From contig QZJT01000063.1 in NCBI GenBank assembly GCA_003597935.1, positions 1 through 33,750 of the forward strand: a stretch of 33,750 bases of DNA, given 5' to 3'. This DNA is from Phycisphaerales bacterium. Lineage in GTDB: Bacteria > Planctomycetota > Phycisphaerae > UBA1845. The notes beneath the pieces are model-generated. The model was not told the DNA's origin. It worked only from the letters and a program-made list of their open reading frames with translations, and did not search any database. Of the stretch, positions 26,738-33,750 are shown one piece after another (positions within the stretch are counted from its first letter, which is position 1; the number at the start of each line of letters is the position of its first letter). Made by a program: the position numbers and the translations under genes.

Positions 26738-26831
26738 GGGGGGTCAGAGACGGCGAACGGCCGAGAACCCGACAGCGTCGCCGATAATGGTGCTGGCGGC
26801 GAAATCCGAGCCGGGCGGCGCGGTTTACCGG

Positions 26832-26859
26832 TTGACGGACACTTAACGCGGGCGATACC
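26832..26859 (+). promoter_or_regulatory. Likely promoter of the giant PKD protease gene
   Basis: TTGACG (26832-26837) is followed by 16 bp and GATACC (26854-26859). Transcription from here would leave a leader of about 270 nucleotides before the start at 27139; no gene is seen in that stretch. Confidence 0.5.
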
Positions 26860-27138
26860 ATTGCCGTCGATTCCGACCCCCGAAATGCGTAGCCGGCCTG
26901 CGACGCTGGGGCGGGCCGTGGGGGCGTCGGCGCGGCATGGCGGCTGCGGTCGTGTCGGATGGTCTCTCTCGCTGGGTCTCGCTGGCCGACGCGTCCTGCC
27001 GCCGCATGCACCGACCGAATGCCGCATCTCGACCTTCGGTCCGGAATCTGGAGTGTGCAGCCCATACGGAAGTTTGGCAATGGTCCCCCATCACCCAGGC
27101 GGGCGGCGGGGAGGCGCAGGCACGGGAGTGAAAAAGTC

Positions 27139-30100
27139 ATGAGAGCGCGTAACAAGAGAATCCGGTCGTGGCCGGGTACGATGATGGCCGTCTGCGTGGC
27201 GGCCGCGTCGGTGGCGACGATCGAGCAAGCGCAGGCCGAGGAGCGATCCTATCTGGTCATCCTCGCCCACTCACCCAAGGCGTTCTACGACCCGGACACG
27301 GGGTGGGGCGGCGATCCGGAGGGTGGGTACCCGTCGTCCGGCCGGGTCAGGGAGGCGTATTTCGAGGACCCCGATTCCTTTGCGGAATACTGGGAGGAGA
27401 TCAGCTACGGCGCCGTGACCATCACGGGCGACGTGACGCGCGTCATCAATATCCCTTGGCGCGTCGACGGGCCCAACGAGTGGGACCTGCCGACGCCGGC
27501 AGACTACATCAATCTGCGCGTCCGTGCGGGCACGGCGTGTACGCAGCCGCCGCCGTACATCGAGAACTTCATTCCCGGCGGATACGCCTATGGCGCCGGT
27601 GAGGAGTTCTGCGATTGCATGCCGCTCGGCAATCCCGACGACACCACCATCACGCCGGACAAGTGCGGCGCGCTGATCATCCTGGATCTCAACGGTGATG
27701 GCGACGGCCTCCCACCCGATCCGCGCGGTAACGGTCTGGATGATCTGGAAACCGGTTTCAACGTCTGGACGCCCGGCGAGCGCTTCATCGACCTCGACGG
27801 GGACGACAAGTGGGACGGCCTCGACGAAAAGAACGACATGATGTGCCCCGGCCCCGATGGTTGCCCCGGCGATGAGCCCGGCAACGGCCCGCGTGGCTGC
27901 GACGTGCCTGGGTGTGGTCCGCTGCTTTTCCCCGCGTGTGACTGGAACCGCGACAGGTCATACGCGCCGCCCTATCCTCAGGGCGACTGCGTGCCGGCGG
28001 CCGATTCCGTGGGAGACCTGGTAGAGTGCGGCGCTCCGCCGGGTGAGGGACCCGGTGAGCGAAACTCCTGCATCCCGGACGGGACGGAACTTCCACCGTG
28101 CTGCGCGTGCGAAGATCCGGAAAACCCGGATCCGCTGTGCGAAGACGGCATTCCGGGGCTGACCTGCGACGCGACGAATGACCCGGAGGGCGCTCCGGAG
28201 TTCTGTGGCACGGAGAACAGGCCCACCTGCTGCGAGTTTGACGATTCGGTAAACCTCAACAACCGGGTCGATTTCCCCGAGCCGTTCGAGGACTTCATGG
28301 TCATGTGGAACCCGGCCGGATCGAGCGCCGGTTCGGTGTGGGTGCCGGTCGGCGATGCCTACATCGAATCGAACTACCCGGGCCTGAAGGACCGTTTGAA
28401 GGAGTTCGATCTTCAGACCAATCCGAAGGGGCGAACGCTGAACGGCTTCTACGACTCGCCCGACCTCTTCGTCGATCGCGGGTCCACCAAGATGATGCAG
28501 GACGCCGGGGCCAACCGCTTCAGCGGGACGATCCCGAAACCCGGCGATTCCGCGGCGTCCAACAGCCCCATCGGGCCGCTGTACGCGATCGAAGAACCTT
28601 GGTATGAGCAGTTCTGGCTTGACCGCTATGGTCCGGACTCGACGCCGCCGCCCTGGCCCGGGGGCGGGTACGGACCCTCCGAGCCGGAGAACTGCCCCGA
28701 GGATCCCCGCGAGCGTGGCATCCCGGAGTGCAACCCGGCGCCGGGGCAGCCGAACAGTCCGCGCATGCGCGAGTTCGATCCCGAGCACCCGGTGCCGCCC
28801 GTCGTCGAGCCCGCCAACGAGGGGGAGAAGCGATGGTTCGCGCCGAACCGCGGCGGCTGGAACGGCGACGGCACGGGCACACGGGACAACCCTTTCGCCG
28901 TCTTCGTCGGCGATGAGAATGATGAGTCGGTGCTGCCGGACGAGGAGTTCGGCTACTACGACGGCTGGGTCGAGCATGATGACCTGGCGTCGGCCAAGTA
29001 CCATCATCAGGGAGATCAGCGCCTCGGCGAACTCACTTACCCGAGCCGCTACACGGTCACTTTTGGCGACGAAGAGTATGTCGCCATCTGGGGCGCCGAT
29101 CTGGGTACGCACGAGCACGGCGCGCCGCAGTTGACGCCGGACCAGATCGGCGTGGCGGCTGGACCCTATGCCACCAACATCTACGGCAACAACGGTCTCG
29201 ATGCGGGGGACGTGTGCCTCCTCGAGTGGCTGACGTGGCGTACCAACATCGACCCGGCCGCCCCGGACCTGGGGGGACAGTCGAACGGCCACGCCTGGGT
29301 CATCGACCGCGCATTTCTGGGCAACGGTCCCTATCATCCGTTCGCCACGCCGGCGGAGGGCAACCCCGTCGGCATGGGCATCGGGTTCCGCGACTACAAC
29401 GTAGACGGCATGGTGGACCAGGGTGAGGCGCGGCCGGCCCTGTCCGAAAACTATACCCAGGATGCCGACGGCTCACTGGGTGGAACTTCGGAGGACTACC
29501 CGTGGAACCGTCAGCGCATGATGGAGGACCTGGTCGAGGCGCTCGACTTCCAGATGGAGTGGGAGGCGTTCAACGATGAGGCGGCCATGCGACAGGTGAT
29601 CTGCCCGGCCGACGCCGTGTTCGCACCGTTCTTCGATCCGATCGAGAACTACGCCCAGATCAACACCGACTACCTCAAGTTCATCAAGGCGACTGGGTTC
29701 CAGTCGGGCATCGTGCTGCTGCCGGAAGACTCCTACGGGCTGGTCGAGGAAGGCCAGCGGTTCCCGCGGGCGCCTTCCTTCTACCCGATCCACACGGAGG
29801 ACTTCAGCGACCCGGACCACATGTACCCCGACTGGTTCGACCAGCGGCTCACGAAGGAGGGCGATCGCTTCGTCTACCGCAAGGAGGATGGATCGTGCTA
29901 CATCGACCATCCCACCGGCAAGGGCTGCCTGCGGGCGGTCACCAAGACGATGAACATGCACTTCCACGACCTGGTGATCGCGCTGGGCGTCCCGGGGGAG
30001 GGCAACGCCAACCTGCCCGGCGAGGCCTTCCAGACGGCGTACTCGGCGCACGAGTACGGCCACTCGTGGGAGCACTGGCCTGACCTGTACGACTATGACG

Positions 30101-33100
30101 TCTTCGACGGCCCAGGCAAGCAGATCAACTGCCCGGTCGGCGACTGGGACATCATGGCCAGCGGCGGGCTGGTCCACCCATCGCCGTTCCTGAAGGCGTT
30201 TCCGTGTACGAACTGGATCCGGGAGCGCGACGTCACCACCGAGGTCACGCCCGGTGTGCCGGCGTCGGTGTCCTTGTCACCCTATGAGAGGCACAATGAT
30301 GCCATCCTGTACATCGAGAACCCGCGCGACGCCACCAACAAGGGCGGCCGCGAGCGGTACTGGTTGTGGTCGCAGAGTTGGCCGGGCAGCCCGTTCGACA
30401 CGAATCTGCCGGGTCCGGGTCTGATGATCCAGCGGACCAACGATGACGAGAACCTCGAGGGACGTCCGCCACAGCAGCGGTCCTTCCCGTTCCAGTTCAA
30501 TAACATTCAGGCTGACGGCCTGGAGGAATTGGAGGACGGCGTCGACTGTGGCGACGCGGGCGATCCGTTCCCGGGCGAACGCGATCCCGAGTTCCCGGGC
30601 AACAACCCGAATAGGGAGTGGAACGAGGACACCGACCCGAACAACAACTGGGTGGCCCACCGCAGCAGCAGCGGGCTGAGTCTGTCGAACATCACGCACT
30701 TCCCCGGCGGCGATTCGCTGATGGACGTGACGTGGATGCCGCAGACGCTGCCCACGCTTCAGTTCAAACTGAGCGGCCAGTCGGTGGGTGGGGTGTACCC
30801 CGTTCACATGGACGTCTTCGACGTACACGGCGGCTCCTCGGTGTACGTTTTCCACACCACCGATCCCGAGGACTTGACCATCAAGACCAACGGGAGCAAT
30901 TTCGTCGGCTCGGTGCAGAAATCGCGCCCCGGACGCGAGCAACTGACGGTGGACTGGAACATCGAAGCGCTGCCGGATGGGATCTACTATCTGTTCGCGT
31001 TCCTCGTCCCCTCCGAGGGGGACAGCGGCATCGAGGCCGTCGCCACGCCCGACGTGGGCAAGCAGGGTAAACCCAACCGGCGCGAACTCGGCATCGGCAC
31101 GATCGAGACGACCGGGGTCGATGCTCCCGTGCTCCGGTCCAGGGGCGATCGCGCGCTGGTGCGACTGAACACACTGTCCGACGGGTCGGCGACCTTCGTG
31201 ACCGACGGCGTGCAGGTGGGGGACTTCGTCGACCTGATCGAGCGTGGCTGGGGCATTCATCAGGTGACGGCCGTCACCCAGACGACGCTGACCACCGCCA
31301 CCGAGATGGCCGGCAACGATCCGGTGCTCTCGCTCGATTACCAGGTGGTGGACCTGACGGCGGAGTCTCGATTGGAGACGTGGATCGTCAACACCAAGTC
31401 GCCGTTCGGCGAGAAGTGGAACGTCCGAGGGACGCTGAGCGGCCCGGCCGTCCAGGCGGACCTCGGCCAGCCCTACACGACGGATGGCGGTGAATTGTCG
31501 TTCATCATCCGCAAGGGCAGTCGCCGCATCTGCAACGAACAGGGTCAGGATTGCCGCGACGTTCCGGTCGAATTCCGGCCGGACGATCAGTTCACCGTGA
31601 TCACCACCGGCAAGACCGCGCCCAGCCGGGACCTGACCATCCGCGACCATCAGATCAGCCAGGGTCCGCGGGCGAAGATCATCGCGGACCGTCTTACCGG
31701 CGATCCGCCTCTGCTGGTGAAGTTCGACGCCCGCAAATCGGAGGATCCCGACGGGTTGCCGATGACCTTCCGCTGGTCGTTCGGCGACGGTTCGCCGCCC
31801 GCCAACGGTCCGCTGGTCGAGCACGTGTTCACCCGTCCGGGGCGCTTCACGGTGACGCTGACCGCTACCAACAGCGAAGGGTTCAGCGGCGAGGCCCAGC
31901 TTGACATCCTGGTCAATAACGGCGCGCCGCGCGCGGTAATCAAGGCCAATCCGACCAGCGGTCCCGTGCCGCTGGAGGTGACCTTCGACGGGACCGGTTC
32001 CAGCGATCCGGAAGGCGGACAGTTGACGTACGAGTGGGACTTCGGCGACGGCTCGGCCAAGAGCCCGCTGCCGGTCGCCATACACACCTATTTCAACGAG
32101 TGCGAGGACGAGCAGGGCAACTTCCGTCCCTGCCGGCCCACGCTGACGGTGTGTGACGACGCGGAAGAACCCAAGTGCGACATCGCGTTCCGCGACATCC
32201 TGGTGGGCAACACCAACCCGGTGGCTGTTATCAAGGCGACGCCGCTGCTGGGCGTGGCCCCGCTGGACGTGACCTTCAACGCCTCCAAGTCGTTCGACCC
32301 GGATGGCGACGTCAACCTGGTGGTGGATTGGGACTTCGAGTCCGACGGCAAGATCGACGTCTCCGGGCCGCTCAACATCAACGGCAACGGCGACTACGTC
32401 TTTACCTACCGCGAGAACGGCGATTACCGTGCCACCGCGTTCGTCCGCGACCAGAAGCTGGGCGTGGGCCGCGCGTCGGTCACCATCACCGTCTTCGAGG
32501 GCGGCGCGGAGATTGAGCGTCCGGTGGCCAAGTTCTCCATCGAACCCGATCCGCCGCAGGGCCCGGTGCCGCTCGAGGTCAGCGTGGACGGGAGCCTGTC
32601 GCGCGACCTGCAGGGTCCGATCGTCAGCTACACGTGGGAGTGGGGCGACGGCACCTCCGCCGCGGAGGGCGTCCGGGCCACGCACACCTACGTGACGGCC
32701 GGCACCTACCGATTGCAGCTCACGGTGCTCGACACCGACGGCAACTCCCACTCCCGCAGCCGCACGGTCCTGGCGACCCCGGGTGAAGGCGGGGAGGGTC
32801 CGGAGGTCGAGCCCAACTCGCCTCCGGTGGCGGTGGTGAACGTGGACGTGGATCGCGGCCCGGCCCCGCTGACCGTGCGCTTCAACGGCGGCGGATCCAC
32901 CGACGCCGACAACGGCGACGTGCTGACCTATGCGTGGGACTTCGGCGACGGCACGACCGGCAACGGCGTGCAGATCGTCCACACCTACGAAGAAGTCGGC
33001 ACGTTCTTCGCCCGCCTGACGGTGTCGGATGACCACGGCGGCCGCGGCACGCGGACGCAGAAGATCGTCGTCGAGCCGGCCCTGGTGAACCGGGCACCGG

Positions 33101-33531
33101 TCGCGTTCATCGCTTCCGGCCGCCGCAGCGGCACGGCGCCGCTGACGCTCTCCTTCGAGAGTGCCTCGGTCGACCCGGACGGCGACGCGCTGTCCTACAC
33201 GTGGGAGTTCCGCGACGCCGAGACCGGCGACATCATCGCCCGCGACGAATCGGGCGCTGAAGTGTCGTTCCGCTTCGAGGCGGCGGGCCGCTACGAGGTG
33301 CAGCTCACCGTCACCGACCCGGCGGGCCTGTCCGATACGGCCCCGTTCGAGATCGTGACGGTCACCGCCCGCGTGGTGGACGGCAACGAGAACGACAACG
33401 CCGCTCCGGAACCTGAGCCGGAGCAGCCGACGCCGACGACGTTCTGCGGCTTCGGCATGTTGATGGGCGTTCTCGGTTCGCTGCTGGGTCTTTCGGCCAT
33501 GCTGGCCGGGCGGAGGCGCTATCGCTTCTAG
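27139..33531 (+). CDS. Giant secreted M6-type metalloprotease with six PKD domains and a C-terminal anchor
   Basis: 2130 residues. The ATG at 27139 has GGAG 10 bp upstream; a longer in-frame start at 26959 lacks support. A signal peptide spans 1-34 (basic start, hydrophobic 15-27, cleavage after A-Q-A). The zinc motif H971-E-Y-G-H975 followed by W-P-D-L-Y-D fits M6 (immune inhibitor A) peptidases. Before it lies a very long segment (35-960) with a Cys-rich, calcium-loop region at about 165-370 and an EF-hand-like loop D-Y-N-V-D-G-M-V-D-Q-G-E near 753-764. Six PKD domains run from about 1510 to 2078 (W-x-F-G-D-G core in several). An N-E-N-D-N linker, Pro/Thr stretch and C-G-F-G lead to a membrane helix and R-R-R-Y-R-F end, like sorting tails. 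Expected at the cell surface as a protease or adhesin. Confidence 0.88.
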   Translation: MRARNKRIRSWPGTMMAVCVAAASVATIEQAQAEERSYLVILAHSPKAFYDPDTGWGGDPEGGYPSSGRVREAYFEDPDSFAEYWEEISYGAVTITGDVTRVINIPWRVDGPNEWDLPTPADYINLRVRAGTACTQPPPYIENFIPGGYAYGAGEEFCDCMPLGNPDDTTITPDKCGALIILDLNGDGDGLPPDPRGNGLDDLETGFNVWTPGERFIDLDGDDKWDGLDEKNDMMCPGPDGCPGDEPGNGPRGCDVPGCGPLLFPACDWNRDRSYAPPYPQGDCVPAADSVGDLVECGAPPGEGPGERNSCIPDGTELPPCCACEDPENPDPLCEDGIPGLTCDATNDPEGAPEFCGTENRPTCCEFDDSVNLNNRVDFPEPFEDFMVMWNPAGSSAGSVWVPVGDAYIESNYPGLKDRLKEFDLQTNPKGRTLNGFYDSPDLFVDRGSTKMMQDAGANRFSGTIPKPGDSAASNSPIGPLYAIEEPWYEQFWLDRYGPDSTPPPWPGGGYGPSEPENCPEDPRERGIPECNPAPGQPNSPRMREFDPEHPVPPVVEPANEGEKRWFAPNRGGWNGDGTGTRDNPFAVFVGDENDESVLPDEEFGYYDGWVEHDDLASAKYHHQGDQRLGELTYPSRYTVTFGDEEYVAIWGADLGTHEHGAPQLTPDQIGVAAGPYATNIYGNNGLDAGDVCLLEWLTWRTNIDPAAPDLGGQSNGHAWVIDRAFLGNGPYHPFATPAEGNPVGMGIGFRDYNVDGMVDQGEARPALSENYTQDADGSLGGTSEDYPWNRQRMMEDLVEALDFQMEWEAFNDEAAMRQVICPADAVFAPFFDPIENYAQINTDYLKFIKATGFQSGIVLLPEDSYGLVEEGQRFPRAPSFYPIHTEDFSDPDHMYPDWFDQRLTKEGDRFVYRKEDGSCYIDHPTGKGCLRAVTKTMNMHFHDLVIALGVPGEGNANLPGEAFQTAYSAHEYGHSWEHWPDLYDYDVFDGPGKQINCPVGDWDIMASGGLVHPSPFLKAFPCTNWIRERDVTTEVTPGVPASVSLSPYERHNDAILYIENPRDATNKGGRERYWLWSQSWPGSPFDTNLPGPGLMIQRTNDDENLEGRPPQQRSFPFQFNNIQADGLEELEDGVDCGDAGDPFPGERDPEFPGNNPNREWNEDTDPNNNWVAHRSSSGLSLSNITHFPGGDSLMDVTWMPQTLPTLQFKLSGQSVGGVYPVHMDVFDVHGGSSVYVFHTTDPEDLTIKTNGSNFVGSVQKSRPGREQLTVDWNIEALPDGIYYLFAFLVPSEGDSGIEAVATPDVGKQGKPNRRELGIGTIETTGVDAPVLRSRGDRALVRLNTLSDGSATFVTDGVQVGDFVDLIERGWGIHQVTAVTQTTLTTATEMAGNDPVLSLDYQVVDLTAESRLETWIVNTKSPFGEKWNVRGTLSGPAVQADLGQPYTTDGGELSFIIRKGSRRICNEQGQDCRDVPVEFRPDDQFTVITTGKTAPSRDLTIRDHQISQGPRAKIIADRLTGDPPLLVKFDARKSEDPDGLPMTFRWSFGDGSPPANGPLVEHVFTRPGRFTVTLTATNSEGFSGEAQLDILVNNGAPRAVIKANPTSGPVPLEVTFDGTGSSDPEGGQLTYEWDFGDGSAKSPLPVAIHTYFNECEDEQGNFRPCRPTLTVCDDAEEPKCDIAFRDILVGNTNPVAVIKATPLLGVAPLDVTFNASKSFDPDGDVNLVVDWDFESDGKIDVSGPLNINGNGDYVFTYRENGDYRATAFVRDQKLGVGRASVTITVFEGGAEIERPVAKFSIEPDPPQGPVPLEVSVDGSLSRDLQGPIVSYTWEWGDGTSAAEGVRATHTYVTAGTYRLQLTVLDTDGNSHSRSRTVLATPGEGGEGPEVEPNSPPVAVVNVDVDRGPAPLTVRFNGGGSTDADNGDVLTYAWDFGDGTTGNGVQIVHTYEEVGTFFARLTVSDDHGGRGTRTQKIVVEPALVNRAPVAFIASGRRSGTAPLTLSFESASVDPDGDALSYTWEFRDAETGDIIARDESGAEVSFRFEAAGRYEVQLTVTDPAGLSDTAPFEIVTVTARVVDGNENDNAAPEPEPEQPTPTTFCGFGMLMGVLGSLLGLSAMLAGRRRYRF

Positions 33532-33565
33532 CCGCTGAGCGGCGGTCGCTTCCTTAACCACTTTT

Positions 33566-33602
33566 GCCCCGGTCGATGCGAGTCGACCGGGGCTTTCTTT
33601 TT
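33566..33602 (+). terminator. Rho-independent terminator of the PKD protease gene
   Basis: GCCCCGGTCGA (33566-33576) pairs perfectly with TCGACCGGGGC (33583-33593) over a TGCGAG loop, followed by TTTCTTTTT. It lies 34 bp after the stop codon. Confidence 0.93.
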
Positions 33603-33651
33603 GCCGCGGTCTGTGCAGGAGTCACGTCCGAAGTCCGCCCGGCGTGAACGT

Positions 33652-33750
33652 CTCGTTGTACTACACAAGTCGGGTCGGCACCTGCCATGATACTGAAAAA
33701 ACGCGCCCCGGCAGGCAGCGTCGGAGACCGAGATGCGTTTTCCAGCCTCT
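33652..33750 (+). mobile_element. End of a multicopy element, probably an insertion sequence (right copy, partial)
   Basis: 33652-33746 is the exact reverse complement of 1-95. The ATG at 33687 opens the same reading frame as on the left (M-I-L-K-K-R-A-P-A-G and on), here continuing 21 codons without a stop to the window edge and pointing outward. Identity begins at 33652, so the inner end of the element reads CTCGTTGTACTACACAAG. Read together, the two copies flank the entire window in inverted orientation. Confidence 0.55.

Noticed and set aside
30277-33561. Open frame of 1094 codons on the minus strand opposite the PKD protease gene
   Set aside because: It is a high-GC antisense shadow rich in Arg, His and Ala with no domain, while the plus frame has PKD and signal features, a ribosome site and a matching terminator.

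Overview
The window looks like a complete assembled piece of a high-GC genome, most likely Planctomycetota (Phycisphaerae or a related uncultured line). That placement is inference. It rests on Ser/Thr kinases and an FHA protein beside an ECF-type sigma factor, very large secreted PKD and FG-GAP proteins, Asn-Asp-rich linkers next to membrane anchors, and palindromic GCGGGCT-type intergenic repeats. No rRNA, tRNA or CRISPR array was seen.

The outer 95 bases at each end are perfect reverse complements. Each carries the start of the same outward-reading ORF, so the segment is probably bounded by two inverted copies of one insertion sequence or other multicopy element. From the left: (i) 0.25-8.5 kb is a signalling block with an FHA-domain protein, a kinase-RDD protein with two recombinase-like core-binding modules on its tail, a small gene holding a third copy of that module, a second kinase with many membrane segments, and an ECF-like sigma factor with a zinc-finger-like tail. 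(ii) 8.6-13.4 kb holds a Cys-rich secreted protein, an MsrB-MsrA fusion, an NDUFA9-like NAD(P)-binding protein, a CPBP membrane protease and a DUF104/PIN toxin-antitoxin pair, with a tiny receiver-like gene remnant beside the pair. (iii) 13.6-15.8 kb is coaE-rho on the minus strand. (iv) 16.35-22.03 kb is a tight minus-strand run in transcription order: five-repeat S1 protein, FabZ-like, acyl carrier protein, FabZ-like, a ketosynthase homologue lacking its catalytic residues, and an intact ketosynthase. (v) 22.6-33.5 kb carries two giant plus-strand surface genes: a lipoprotein with thrombospondin-3 and FG-GAP repeats, and an M6-type metalloprotease with six PKD domains and a C-terminal membrane anchor.

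The likely functional units are a phosphorylation-linked regulatory cassette (FHA, two kinases, sigma factor); a KS/chain-length-factor lipid or polyketide-type synthase that lacks its own ketoreductase and acyltransferase here and sits in an S1 operon; and an export pair of large calcium-binding surface proteins. Several genes in the first 12 kb have a different short tandem array immediately 3' of their stop codon, and the FHA gene lies between two oppositely oriented arrays of one 30-bp palindromic repeat.
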